A stretch of 64,000 bases of DNA from Melastoma dodecandrum (lineage: Eukaryota > Streptophyta > Magnoliopsida > Myrtales > Melastomataceae), in assembly GCA_029817715.1 (NCBI GenBank), contig JARUPY010000473.1:2418001-2482000 (forward strand), in the 5' to 3' direction. The position numbers were made by a program, and so were the translations under genes. Numbering within the stretch: the stretch's first letter is position 1; each line of letters starts with the position of its first letter. The notes below the pieces were generated by a model. It was not told the DNA's origin. It did not search any database and was given only the letters and a program-made list of their open reading frames with translations. This document shows positions 48,720-60,404 of the stretch, one piece after another.

Positions 48720-48913
48720 CCGCTTAAGAATAATTTTTCTATTTTGTCTTGAAGGACTCAATTAGAAAAGGTTAAGTTTTGGGGATAAAAATTTAGAAAG
48801 ATCATAAAAGAAGAAGGGGGAGACGGTGAGATAGGAAAATAAAAACGAACAACGGTAAAAAAGGAAATATTTTGGTGGACCACTGTAAGTTGGTACAGTC
48901 CTCAAACAAACAC

Positions 48914-49236
48914 AAACCAACAAAAAGGAAACGAACCCAGTGAAGTGATTGGAGCATCGAGTTCAAGATATGTATTGACATCCGAAGAATATATCTTGTC
49001 GGATTGTTCCAGAAATGATGGTAATATAATTAATTTTTTAAAATATCGCTCATCGCGATGACTGCAATAATGAAAATACATTTAAGTCGTAATTCATTAC
49101 CGCGGCATTTTTAAATTCCACAAAAGACATTGTACTGGACCACGGCTTTACGATGGATGGTAATGCATTGTCATGAAAACGTAATCAAGGATCGCGTTGT
49201 AAGTCAGGTTAGTCTTGATATGCTTAATTTTCAGTG
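48914..49236. other. Host spacer, no gene seen
   Basis: About 320 bases of AT-rich sequence between the copy 2 target duplication and the next TIR element. Confidence 0.5.
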
Positions 49237-49436
49237 TATGTTTGGTTTCCGAAATGGAATTCCGGATATAATAGAATGAGAAGGGAGAAAAAATATAGTA
49301 AATAGGAAGGGAATTGCTTAAGAATAAGCTAGAGAATGTATATTCCGTTACTCATTCCATTTCATTTACATTCTCCTCTTCATTCTTGAACAAAACGCAC
49401 TATTTTTTAAAAAATTCCCTTCCTAATCACTATGTG

Positions 49437-50907
49437 CTTGTTTGTTTCATGAAATTTTTTTAATTTTCAGTTTTTATTTTTAAGAAAATGTGGAAAAGCC
49501 GTTTGATTTTTAAAAAATAAAAATAAAAAAATAAAAACAAAAATTCTAAAATCTTTTTCTTGATTTTTTTTTACTTTTAGAAAACGGTTAAACCCGTTTT
49601 CAAAGTTTTATATCCAGGACCCTCCGTCCCCCAGCATCGTCACAGCCAGCCGCCACCCCTCACGCCCCTGCTCCTAGAGGTCCCCACAACTTCAGTTTAT
49701 GATATCGCAACGCGAAGTGGAGTAGCTCAACGCCCTTCGAGCCCCCTCAGTCCCGCCTTTCCTTCCCTTATCCCCTACCCCTCCCTACCCATGCCCTATG
49801 AGTTCCTCCCACGCCCCCGCCCCCGCCCCTTAGCTCGACTCCCCTCCCCTGGCGCTACTGCTTCTCCCCACGCCCCCACTCCTTCAGCCCAACCACCTTC
49901 CCTTGACGCCCCTTTCCTCGACATCCTCCTAGCCTAGTCGCCCCTGTTTTTGGCGGAAACTGCAACACGTCGTGATAAAATCGTGGAGACCCATCGGGTT
50001 CAAGAACAAAAAGGGAAAGAAGAAAATGGAGGAAGGAAGATTTCCATTGATGAACACTGAACAGATTAAACGGGATGTCCTAAAGATTGTCTAGAGATTA
50101 TACCCTAAAACTAAGATAAAAGACAAAAGCGTCTGGCTGTGTGTCGATTGTCTGGTCTTGCCTTTTATTTATAGAGAATCTTCAATTGCGGTTGGCGGTT
50201 GATTGGCACTTGACAGTTATCTTCAGATCTTCCGTGTGTAAATCATTTGATCCTATCTTCAATTTCCGCACATTCTAATTATTATCTTCACCTGTAAAAT
50301 CTTATCTATCCATAAAATCAGATTCTCCCATTCGACTGATTTGTTTGGATCAACTGGGTTAGATTTTCTCCTCGGGAATCCTCCATCGACGGGATCTCTT
50401 TCGAGACTAGATTAGATTTTTGGTGATTGATCGACTCTCTCATAAATTCTTTCAGAGATAGATTTTTTCCATCGACTGTCAGATTTTCTCCTTCGATGGG
50501 GAGAATCCTCTATCGACTAATTAGATTCTCTCCATCGACGGGGTAAATCCTCCATCGATGGAGTTAGATTTTCTCAGTCAATCATCTAAATCAGGTTTGT
50601 GAGTCGATGATGAGAGATTTTTACAGATAAATTAGACTTGCCTTGATTCGACTTAACCATTATATTCGTCGATTATGCTCTACTTCAATCACAATCGACG
50701 GCCCAAAATAATCTGGTGTAAATAGCCCCCCACGTCCTTAGAGCCCCTTAGCCCAACCGCTCTTCCCCCACGCCCTCAAGCTCCTTCTGTCCGGCTTCTC
50801 ATACCCACCAAACATATTTTTTATTTTTGAAACTTGGAAACAAAAAAATTAAAAACTTTTGTTTTCTTAGAAATGAAAAGAGAAAGAAAATTTTCATAAA
50901 CCAAACA
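49437..50907. mobile_element. Inner TIR element
   Basis: Inverted ends GTTTGTTTCATGAAATTTT (left) and AAAATTTTCATAAACCAAAC (right). AT-rich inverted sequence follows for about 100 bases on each side, then a C-rich centre (49615-49944 and 50725-50800). It lies wholly inside 49241-50969. The exact borders are uncertain. Confidence 0.55.
49945..50724. mobile_element. Probable solo LTR (780 bp)
   Basis: Starts TGTTTTTGG and ends GTGTAAATA, with exact 5-bp duplication GCCCC (49940-49944 and 50725-50729). The C-rich host sequence is continuous across it. No internal coding region. The terminal TA in place of CA may be a point change. The strand is uncertain. Confidence 0.65.
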
Positions 50908-50969
50908 TGACCTATATTTTTTCTCCATTATCATTCCATTTCATCCGAAATTTCATTCTAGAAACCAAA

Positions 50970-52350
50970 TATGCTATTACAGTTAAGCACATCATTCAAA
51001 CATGTATACGGTGCCTTCAAAATTGTGATTTCTAACTCATCATCGCAAGCACGTTATATCGCACACAATCTCCACTTATAATCTTCTTTGTAACCATTAC
51101 TTTTTATCTGACTCGATAATTTCATAGTCATAATGATTTCTTATATAGAAGTTATTGACGGTACGAATAGCATTCCTTTTCTAAATTCAATAAGAGAATC
51201 GACTTTGTATAGGATAAGTTTATTTCTGTCTTCCTAAAACCTATATTCCCATAATAACTATTGTCAAAGTAAAAAGGTAGTTGTTTCTCAATTCTTTAGA
51301 CGGTCCACCTCGTCAACTCTCCTTTCTATTTATCGTCTCTCTTATTTATATTTTTAAACATTTCCTCGTTCATATCAATCTCTTCGTATAAATTTAAAAG
51401 TATTTCGATTTCGAAATAAGACTTCGTTATATTTTTCACCCAATCCGAACCATAACATAAATGCAATATTTTGATAATTTTGAAAAATAAAAACATATTT
51501 TATAATTTTTTTTTTTTAAAAGTAATCATATTTTCTTACAAACCCGGCGAAAAATGGATGATTTGATAGTCAAAACAGTAACGAGGGAGTCCATCCCTTC
51601 ACGCGCAGACTTTCGTACTTGAGTGTCTTTTCCTTTCCAGTCAAGAATGTAGAACAAAATCGAAAGAGGCTGACGATTCGTGCAGACATAAATGTATAAA
51701 ATTTTAACGATTTTTTATCTATTTATAAAAAATTGCGAAATTTTTATACAATACACGTCGATCCGGGTACGGGCAGTTTGTCACCAGCTATTCATGCGAG
51801 AATCCACGATGATTGGCAGAGTTTTCATACTTGGCAAGCAAAAATGGAAGGACGATGATGATGTGTGCCTGAGGAAAACCTTCATTTGACCTCTTTCTCT
51901 TCTTTAAAATTTCTTGAAGTTTTCAGCCAACTGGAATTGCAAAAGATGGGGTGGGGCTACATTGCTGGGATCTCTCGAGAATGTATGTCCCAAAAGAAAT
52001 CTGCCTCTTTCTTCAGTTCCACGTTCACTTCCTTTCTAGCATGTAGCCGGGACATGAAAAATGGCTAACCATAAACATGGATAAGGGGCGAAGAAGTTTC
52101 GTTCGAGTCGAGCATATGGATGTAACCCTTACTGAAAGGCAACAAGAAAAACCGAGCAACGACACATTTGAAGATTTAACAAGCTTATGCCAAACCACTG
52201 GCCACGACGGAAAAGAGAAACGTCGAAGGATTGAACGTGTAGAGAAGGGTAAAAGAGCAAAAGATAAAGCGAAAGAAGCTCGCAATAGCTGCACATCACT
52301 TTCAATGCAACGTCCGCCATAAATTGAGTCAGACAACCAACGACAATGTC
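50970..52350. other. Intergenic, no gene recognised
   Basis: AT-rich spacer. Open frames at 52025-52386 (minus) and 52077-52322 (plus) overlap each other and resemble nothing I know. Confidence 0.5.
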
Positions 52351-52355
52351 CGTAT

Positions 52356-53853
52356 TGTTGATATAATCTGGTTTTGATGATGACAAAGGTTATGTATTGC
52401 TAATGTGTTATTTAAGTGTACAGAAGAACAGGTCTTCGGGTGTAGAAGCTGGTCTCTGTCATTCGTGCAATACGTAAAAGAGTTATGTGGAGTACTTCAA
52501 CAGGGAAAACGATCTAGCCATCAGAAATGGAGTTCTGAGGATAAGATCTACTATCGAATCCACTATCTCTGTTACAGAGATGAGCATCTGTGTCACAGTT
52601 GCTATAACTCTCCTTGCTGGAGTATTTGCTATGGTTTACAGAATGGTATTTCTGTGAGTGATGATTTCCTTCTTGGAGGTTGTCCTATATGCGAGCACGT
52701 GAGATATTTATCTCACACAGGATCACGTCTAGGTTCATCTTTGGACCTTAAGTTATTTGGAAATATTTATTTCCTTAACTAACGTGATCTTGTGTTTACG
52801 TAATTTGGCAATGACCTTATCAGGTTAAGATCTCCCTATATGGTGAGAATAATTCTACGAAGGGAATGTTTTCATTTTATGGAAACTTATAATCCCAATG
52901 CCAAATTCGTATGAGAAAGAGTGCTGGTTCTGCTGTCGCAGCAAACAGCTTCTGAGCAGAAGTCGTTATCTCTTATTGATTGATCATTATGTTTTATTAT
53001 TATCTAACGTAACTAAGGGTAATGCTTTATGCTTTTGGAAGTTTTCCCACATAATTAAATCAAGGAGAATATGGCAAGTGAATCAACTAGCCGTTGGGAT
53101 TGATTGGGAAACTTCGTTCTACGGACATGCTTATATGCAAGTGTGAAGCAACGATTCCAAGTCGCCGTTCTACCTAAAAGCTTACTAGAATCCTTGTGCC
53201 TTCACCGTTGCAAAAAGCTGAGAGCGTCCGTCATGCATTCACCGAGCCGATCACCGCTGACAGAGAGCGTCTTCTGTAACTCCAGAGAGTTTGTGCTGTA
53301 GTTGCTAATCTTGTCTTGTGCAGGTTGTTAGTCACACAGGTTGTGTGCAAGGGCAGGTGGTAGCCGTCAAGCCACGTTTGGGCAGGTGGTAGCCGTTAAG
53401 CCACGTTGGGCAGGAGGTAGCCGTTAAGCCTCGTTGGGCAGGAGGTAGCCGTTAAGCCTCGTTGGGCAGGTGGTAGCCGTCAAGCCACGTTGGGCTCGGT
53501 GAGGAGCCGGAGTCAGACACGTTGCGTGCGGGTTGTGTTAAACACGTGATAACGTGCAATTTGTTAGTCACATTTCTGGCAGAAGTGTGCATCTGTAAAA
53601 TCCCACATTCCAATCATAGTGAATACGCCCTGCTTGGGTGAGAGCTGGGAGAGTGGACGTAGGCATTGTTTGCCGAACTACTATAAATCTTTGTGTCTTA
53701 CACAAAAGATAACTTGTCTCAGAACTGGGAATCTGTTTATCAGATCCAGCCTCTGTGACCTAACAGAACCACGCTTCTGTGAGCGAAAATAAGTGTCATA
53801 ACTCTTACGGCACTAATTCAACCCCCCCTTCTTAGTGCAATCCTATACCAACA
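52356..53853. mobile_element. Solo LTR, 1.5 kb
   Basis: Starts TGTTGATATAATC and ends TATACCAACA (TGTTG..CAACA inverted ends), with exact 5-bp duplication CGTAT (52351-52355 and 53854-53858). The length and the TTTTGATGATGACAAAG and CAACCCCCC..TAGTGC motifs recall long LTRs of SIRE/Maximus-type Copia elements (from memory, unverified). No internal coding sequence, so the element was lost by LTR-LTR recombination. Confidence 0.8.
53351..53491. repeat. Five tandem 28-bp repeats inside the solo LTR
   Basis: Units start GGGCAGGTGGTAGCCGT at 53351, 53380, 53408, 53436 and 53464. The third and fourth share GGAGG and CCTCG variants, so they arose by a later local duplication. Confidence 0.93.
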
Positions 53854-53858
53854 CGTAT

Positions 53859-56550
53859 CCGCTCTGTTCGTCCGCCCGTGAGCTTCTCCCGGAGAACACA
53901 TGAAAATAAATACATTTTTTGTTAAAAAAAAGACGTAAAAGCTAGTTGTAAGAGACTGGCTAACCCTTTGTTAATATACGAGTTTAAGGATTTGGATTTT
54001 TTATTGGGCCTAAACATCACCTCTTGTGGCCGAACATGTTCCATCTGGGCCCTTTTTGGTTGAGACCATCATAAAATATCGGGCCCATCTTTCTGGGCCC
54101 AGGAAGCCGCGTTTTGCTTTGTCCCTCCTAGTGTGATTGGCATCGAAGACTTCATTTTTAGCTTAATGGGACAAGAATTTAAGGATCAATAATTAAAAAA
54201 AAAAAAAGAATTAGATCCCATCCTTCTTATGTTGTTCCGGGGTCCTTTTCATTGACCCAAAAACAACAACAAACATCACATGTCCAGATTGTGCCCTTGT
54301 AGATCGAGGATCCGTGCCAAACCAACCTACGATGCCCCCAACAGACTACCGGCTACATGTGATCGATGCGCGCATCGCCGAGCTTCCCGCACTGCAAAGT
54401 AACGAGCTTGAGAATCGGGGCATCTTTTTTGAGGGGAGGGAGTCAAAACTCCATAGCCAAATAGAGGGTAGAGAAATGCCAAATCAAAATTCCTTTCTTG
54501 CCGGAATTGGCAAACCTTATATCCCGAGGAGAAAAACCCTTAGCTCTCTTTGCCCATGAAAGGGGGAAATCACTCCTTTCTTCAAGGGGTTGATCGGACA
54601 CTTGTCATTCATCTAACCGTGGGGAAAAGACCATTGCTAATGAATGTCTGCCATTTTTTCTTCTTCTCTTTCGATGCATACATGATTGTGGTTATTGTGT
54701 AGCTGGATGGACAATAGCCCACCAGCCATTTTTGTTTTTGTGTTCCGACAAAGTGTTGGGCACGAGCCTTTTCAAGCTACTCCCTTCTATCTGATCCCGG
54801 TCCTAAAATTCCGTCATGTACTTTCCCCATCTCTAGGGACTTCCCTCGTCCCAACACCCCTAACTAATCATACTTGGGAGCTCAATCTTGTCGGGGCGCG
54901 TTCGATGTTTGGTCAGTGAAACTACAGAGATCTATTCTTAAACTCGCGACAGTAAGATCAGGTGAACATAAACACCATTCGAAAGCGTCTCTTAATCACG
55001 ATTCTCTTACAACATAGTACTTCTCTCCGAGTGTGCAAACACAATAATACCTCCCACCCCCAAAAACCCTCTTGTATTTTTATACGGCCGATGGGAGGGG
55101 GTTGTTGTTGGGATTTCGACACGTGTTAATTGCCACAAACCATCGCCACAAAATGAATAAAAGATCACAATGTCGTGTCCCGTGAAATCTCCCCATCCCC
55201 AAAAGAACACTATAAAACAAGAGTGGCGTTGAGGCACTCCCCCGAATTTCTCAATTCAACCACGTGTCGAATTGAGCAACATGGGCAGGGGGCACGACAA
55301 CAACAGCAACACTACTGAAAGTCAAGTACAAAAGGAAATACTAAAACGAACGAAGATCCCACTTCCCCAAATGAAAAAAGGGGGAAACAAATGCCGATTT
55401 CAGGCACGTGTCCGAAAGGAATTCGCCACTAATGACCAATTCAGGAATGTGAATCGAGTTAGAAAGTATAGGGAGGTTGGCATACTTGGTCGTGAATAAT
55501 AGGAGGAGGGGGGGGGGGGGATATTGTCGATTATGATGTGAACCCAGAAGAGGGTTTTCACGGTTTTGAGGCTGGGGAATGAATCGAGAAAGAAAGAATT
55601 GAAACCCCTTTCTTAAATTTTCTAAAATGGAAGATAGATATAAGCACATGGGGTGGGGGTGAGATGAAAAGGGGAAAAGAGATGGGGTGAATCCCAAATT
55701 GGGGATGGTGGAGGGGAAGCTTTACGACGATTCGCAATGGGTGCTTATGAAGGCATCTTGTTTTTGCTAAGCAAGTTAGGCAAAGTGGGTTTGGGGGGGA
55801 GTGAAAGGGAGATGGGATGATGAAGATAATAGAGGAGGATAAACAAAGACAAGCCCCAATCCCCCCTTTGTCCTGTTAGGTAATTGATTGGTTGAAGTGG
55901 ATACCTTTCTTAAACCTTCTTATTTATACCTTAAATTTAGATATCACTAAACTATGCCAAGGTATTTTATTAGTGATCTTCCTTTCGATCTTTTCATGGG
56001 ATTTTTGGTGGGATGTTATGCATTGGGGTTGGACATGGGATGGGGAAGAAAGACTTCCTAAACTGTGTTGATTGATTTAGTAAAGGAAGTACCCCAAAAG
56101 CTCGTGATCCCATGGATCTCATATTAATTAATCTACTCTAATCTTCATCATAAAACACTTAATTAACAAAATTGTCAATGCCTTCCCGGATCGGAATCCC
56201 TCATCGGCGGTCTATTACTTCAGCTTGCTCTTTCATAAAAACTCTTTCTGCTTAGAAGATGAGAACACACTCTTCACTTCCTTTTAAATAAAAAATCCAA
56301 CTTAAAGCTTATATATGATACGGAACTCTTTTTTCCTTTTCACAATTTGTGTCATTTTGAAAATAAACTTTTAGACGCGCTATTTGAGTTGCATCATTCT
56401 GAAAGCAAACCTCTCTACACGAAGAATAACAAACACACTCGAAGAGACTGCCTCCCGACCTCCCATCTCCAAACTGAACAAATTGGACACAAATGCACGT
56501 TTCAACCTCAAAACTTGTTCTTACATCCAGACCCACACCCTCGTTTTCCA
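53859..56550. other. Intergenic and upstream region of the bHLH gene
   Basis: No gene recognised. G-box-like CACGTG cores occur near 55120 and 55262. The right end (about 56555-56720) is CT-rich, as in plant leaders. Confidence 0.55.
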
Positions 56551-56560
56551 TCTCACCCTC

Positions 56561-56571
56561 CATAAATAAAC
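56561..56571 (+). promoter_or_regulatory. Possible TATA box of the bHLH gene
   Basis: CATAAATAAAC about 255 bases before the ATG, followed by a CT-rich leader. Motif and position only. Confidence 0.4.
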
Positions 56572-56822
56572 ACCCAACCCCCCCTGCCATCGTGCATCAC
56601 TCTCACCCTCTCCCTTCACTCGCTCCCTCGCTCTCCCCCCCTCGTACAAAAAAGGAAACCACAAAAAGCAAAAACCCCAATAAAATATTTCATTACAACC
56701 TTCGAAGCCCGGCTCTTTTCCTTATAAAGATACTAACTTTCTGCTACCGGACTCAATCCCCGTCCTCGGTGACCGGTATCCACTTGGCCTCTCGCGGTAA
56801 AGTTCGGGTCTTTGCCGGGGGA

Positions 56823-58683
56823 ATGGACCCCCCGATAATCAACGAGTCGTCTTTCTCGGCGGCGAACCCGTCGGCGTACAGCTTGGCTGGGATTTGGCCT
56901 TTTATTGGCGGAGAAGGTCCGGGGAATGGAGTTGTTGTTGGAGGTGGTGGGGGATTGGGGCTGAGGATGGGGAGCATGGGGTGGTTCCTCGATGCGGCCG
57001 CCGTGGCTGGCGGCGGGAGGGAGGGTGCGTCGGGGGATGTGTCTTCGGTGACGGAGAATAGTGGGAATGGGGTGAAGAGGAAGACGGACAACGGGCTTGG
57101 AGGGAAGGGGAATGGGAATTTTGAGGATGAGTGCTTCAAGATGGTCTCCACCAGCAGCGGCAATGACTTGGTTTGTCATTTCATCTCCACCCTAGTCAGC
57201 GTTTGTTAATTAATCAGCCCTTTAATTGTTTTTCAATTGGGGTTTGATCATCTTTGGTTTAGTGTTTGAGTTCTTGGGTTTTTGGATTCTGGGTGCATAA
57301 AAAGTTGGGAAAAAGGGAAGTTAATGTTGGTGTTGACTATTGGGATTGGGACTGTTGAACTTGAAGGAAGGGTTTCAATGATTAAGACAGTTTTATTTAG
57401 TCTAATTGACCTCTCTAATCATTGTAAAGTGCTTTTGCCTGCCTGAATTTATGACAGTAGTTGTTTCAACGGCCTGAGGTCACTGTTTGCTATTACCTGC
57501 GTGCATCGAAATGGAAAAATCAAACTGAATTTCTGGTTTAATGCTATAGTGGATCGCAAGATAGCGAAGCAGTGAACTCTCCTGAGATTCATTTCACTGT
57601 TTTTAGCTTTACCACCAACTTCGATATCTTCAGATTGTTGGGTTCGTCGCAGACTATTGTAGTTTTTGGATCTCTGTGCTAGTTTTTATGCCGATGCTTA
57701 GCTCGATATGAGACTTAACCTTGGTTTTTGTGGTTGGTAATGCTGATTGTCAAATTCTAATAGACAACATCAAATGGGAACGGAAAAAGGATGAGGATGG
57801 GGTTGTCGAGGGATGAAAACGGCAGAGCGAAAGTTGAAGGGGAGACGAGTTCTGCTTCGGGTTCTAAGCAGGGAGAGGAGAACAAAAAGCCTTCTGAACT
57901 GCCAAAGCAGGATTACATACACGTGAGGGCACGTCGGGGTCAGGCGACCGACAGCCATAGCCTAGCAGAGAGAGTAGGTTCACAGACATTGTTGTCATTT
58001 TCGATATTTATAGTTTTGCTATTGCAGTTTCTGAGGGCACCCGATGCAGGCTAGGAGGGAAAAGATCAGCGAAAGGATGAAGCTTCTGCAAGATCTCGTC
58101 CCTGGATGCAACAAGGTAATTAATCCTAGAAGTTGGAGATGGGGATGCTTGCTTCACATTCTTCCAAAATACAATCGAGTTTTCGCTGGGTATTAAATTT
58201 CTCGTGTCATTTATGCTAGCTTTTATTTCATTGATCTCTCTGCCGATTAGGTTATCGGGAAGGCACTCGTTCTTGACGAGATCATCAATTATATACAGTC
58301 ACTGCAGCGTCAGGTCGAGGTATCATTCATTTCTATTACCTCTGCCGTTATGTTATCTTTTGTCTTCTCTACTGATATCAGGGGAGTTGTTCTTGTAGTT
58401 CTTATCGATGAAACTGGAAGCAGTCAACTCGAGGATGAATATGCACCCGGGTCTAGATGGATTTCCAGCGAAAGACGTACGTATGATGTTTCCGTTGTGA
58501 CGAGGAGCGTTATCACTGTCGTCTTGCTTTCTTGCTTTATGCGGGAATAGTTAATTTCAGCTTGGAGCCCATCCTTTTGATGCTGCTGGAATGATGTTCG
58601 CCTCCCAAGCTGAGAGGGAGTTTGCTGTTCACGGGACTCACCCTGAATGGCTTCATATGCAGCTGGGCACTGGTAACTTTTAA
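56823..58683 (+). CDS. bHLH79: bHLH transcription factor, bHLH79-like, 6 coding exons, 297 aa
   Basis: Nuclear DNA-binding regulator of E-box promoters. Exons: 56823-57170, 57764-57973, 58050-58115, 58251-58319, 58399-58476 and 58561-58683; all introns are GT-AG and frames join. The N-terminus [17 protein letters not shown] and the C-terminal PEWLHMQ are hallmarks of the BEE/HBI1/bHLH79 group. The bHLH region (about residues 167-230) has the basic H-E-R signature, here [17 protein letters not shown], and a helix 2 ending [23 protein letters not shown] Gly-rich stretch lies in exon 1. In Arabidopsis this group promotes growth downstream of brassinosteroid and gibberellin. It converges with the MYB gene at 60405-61909. 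Confidence 0.93.
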
Positions 58684-59060
58684 GAGACTGAACTGATATT
58701 CGTGTCCCCACGAAATGTCCTCGCCGGAGCAAAGTACTTGTGGGGTCTGTTAATGAAGCAGTGATACATCAGATGCATCAACTTATCTCTGTGTGTGCGT
58801 GTACATTCAATGGAGGTATATTGCGACGTAGGTAAATTTGCTAAGGTTAAGGACAACTCAAATCCATCCAATGTCAGAAGAAAGGGGAGTCTTTTACTTT
58901 CAGAAGGTATTTGATTTTGTGTACTGTGGTGTTATAGTTCTTGCTCCTAGGAAGGAACCCAGAATGGCTTGTAGCGCCTCTTGATGTGAAGCATGTGGTT
59001 AATATAGAAAGTGTTATTCATGTTGAACTCTAGTGAATGATGAAGATGGTGGTGGTTGGG

Positions 59061-59797
59061 GGAGTTTTGTTCCTTAATGACGTTATTTGGCAAATTATTT
59101 CGCCAAATAACCTCGTAATTTTCAAAATTCGTCGACTAACTAAGTGAAATCGGCTTTACAAAGGCCGACTTCAGTCTCTGAGGAAGTCGGCCTTTGTAAA
59201 GCCGACTTCACGTGCTTTGAAAAATTTTTTTGTCTAAGTGTAGGGAAGTCGGCCTTACAAAGGCCGACTTCCACATGTGCCTTTGATTTTTTTTTTTTTT
59301 TGCCTTTGAAAAATTTTTTTTCCCTAAATAAGGGAAGTCGGCCTTCTCATGTGAATGACTTTTATTTTTTTTTTTTGCCTTTGAAAATTTTTTTCACTAA
59401 ACGAGGGAAGTCGGCCTTACAACGGCCGACTTCCTCGTGTGCCTTTGATTTTTTTTTTTTTTTGTATTTGAAAAATTTTTTTCCCTAAATGAGGGAAGTC
59501 GGCCTTCTTATGGGAATGATCTTTAAATTTATTTTTTTATTTTTATTTTTATTTTTAATTTGTTTTACCTTTCAAAATTTTTTTTGCCGAGATAGGCCGA
59601 CTTCCTCGTGTGAATAACTTTTGAAAATTTTTTTTTCTTAACTGTAGGGAAGTCGGCCTTCCAAAGGCCGACTTCTTACTTAACGGAAGTCGACCTTTGT
59701 AAAAGTCGACTTCACTGGATTAGTCGACGAATTTTAAAAGTTACGAGGTTATTTGATGAAATAATTTGTCAAATGACGTCATTAAGGAACAAAGCTC
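59061..59797. mobile_element. Non-autonomous Mutator-like element with palindromic arrays (737 bp)
   Basis: Inverted ends (GAG-TTTGTTCCTTAATGACG type) match over roughly 110 bases. A 9-bp duplication GTGGTTGGG flanks it (59052-59060 and 59798-59806). Both are Mutator-like features. The interior is not coding: it is a string of GAAGTCGGCCTT..AAGGCCGACTTC palindromes, about nine full or half units, separated by poly-T tracts. It lies in the 3' flank of the bHLH gene. Confidence 0.88.
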
Positions 59798-59806
59798 GTG
59801 GTTGGG

Positions 59807-60404
59807 TAGGGTCGGGTTGTATGTATGATTTGATACCAAATGCCATCATGGCCCAGAAGGCCTGCACCCAAAGCAAAGGGAAACAATAGGGAGAGACAAA
59901 TGCCTGGAAACAAAACCCATTTTGTCAAGAGTTTGACAGCCCAACCACAACCTTTAGACACTTCACTGGTGGTTGAAAGCCTCTGATCTTGCCAATCTTC
60001 CCTCTTCCACTGGATTTCCATCACGACCACAGAAACAATAAATAGAACCACCAGCAGCAAGAGGGCGTCTGCAGTTTTCTTATTATATAAAAATAAAGTA
60101 AAAGATATATAGTCTTCACTACAAGCTAATGAAATTGGATGAAGAAAGAAACCTCAAAGAGAAGGGGAAATATCTAGATAAGATGAGGGCAGTAGGCAGC
60201 ACCACAAGCAAAGGAAAAGGAAAGGTTGCTCTCCTTTTTCCTTTCCCTTTTTTTCTTTTTTTTTTCTTTACACGCCCCACACCCCCACGTTCTTCTGTGC
60301 AGCAGACAAAAGGACCCAAAATCCAGTCATCCTTTGATGATAATCTTATCTTATCTTACCTAACTTTTTATATCCACCATCCACTTCTCCTCGGGAAGAT
60401 TCTT
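59807..60404. other. Spacer between convergent bHLH and MYB genes
   Basis: Should hold the 3' UTR of the MYB gene at its right end. A T-rich/A-rich tract near 60225-60265. No gene seen. Confidence 0.5.

Larger units (their letters stand above)
41071..48903 (+). mobile_element. Pararetrovirus genome in a TIR element, copy 2 (7.8 kb)
   Basis: Same structure and orientation as copy 1 but with the polymerase module. The left end starts GAGGATAGTT and the right end closes ACAGTCCTC, so the outermost GAGGA is perfectly inverted. Similarity continues for about 55 bases with shared TAC.GT, AAAATATTT and TTTTACCGT blocks. The exact 10-bp duplication AAACAAACAC flanks it (41061-41070 and 48904-48913). 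7.8 kb is the length of one caulimovirid genome, opened between the primer site and ORF1. The frames carry many stops, so it is not a replicating virus. Confidence 0.9.
49241..50969. mobile_element. Outer TIR element of a three-level nest
   Basis: Left end TTTGGTTTCCGAAATGGAAT and a right end that is its imperfect complement; the match continues for about 60 bases (shared GGAGAAAAAATATAG block). TATG flanks both sides and may be a short target duplication. No transposase ORF, so non-autonomous. Confidence 0.65.

Noticed and set aside
41071..48903. The two viral copies as a tandem head-to-tail viral integration
   Set aside because: They are separated by 362 bases of host DNA and each has its own 10-bp duplication, so they are independent insertions.
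34546..48903. The viral copies as LTR retrotransposons
   Set aside because: No LTRs, no integrase, movement-protein and coat-protein domains present, and ends are inverted, not direct.
52025..52386. Overlapping ORFs on both strands (52025-52386)
   Set aside because: Mutual shadows, no recognisable domain, no promoter context.
56493..57209. Longer ORF covering bHLH exon 1 from 56493
   Set aside because: Reads through the CT-rich leader and intron 1; the conserved MDPP start at 56823 and the GT donor at 57171 define the real exon.
59144..59488. 114-codon ORF with repeated KSALQRPTS motifs
   Set aside because: Translation of the palindromic, poly-T transposon interior; the peptide repeat is a by-product of the DNA repeat.
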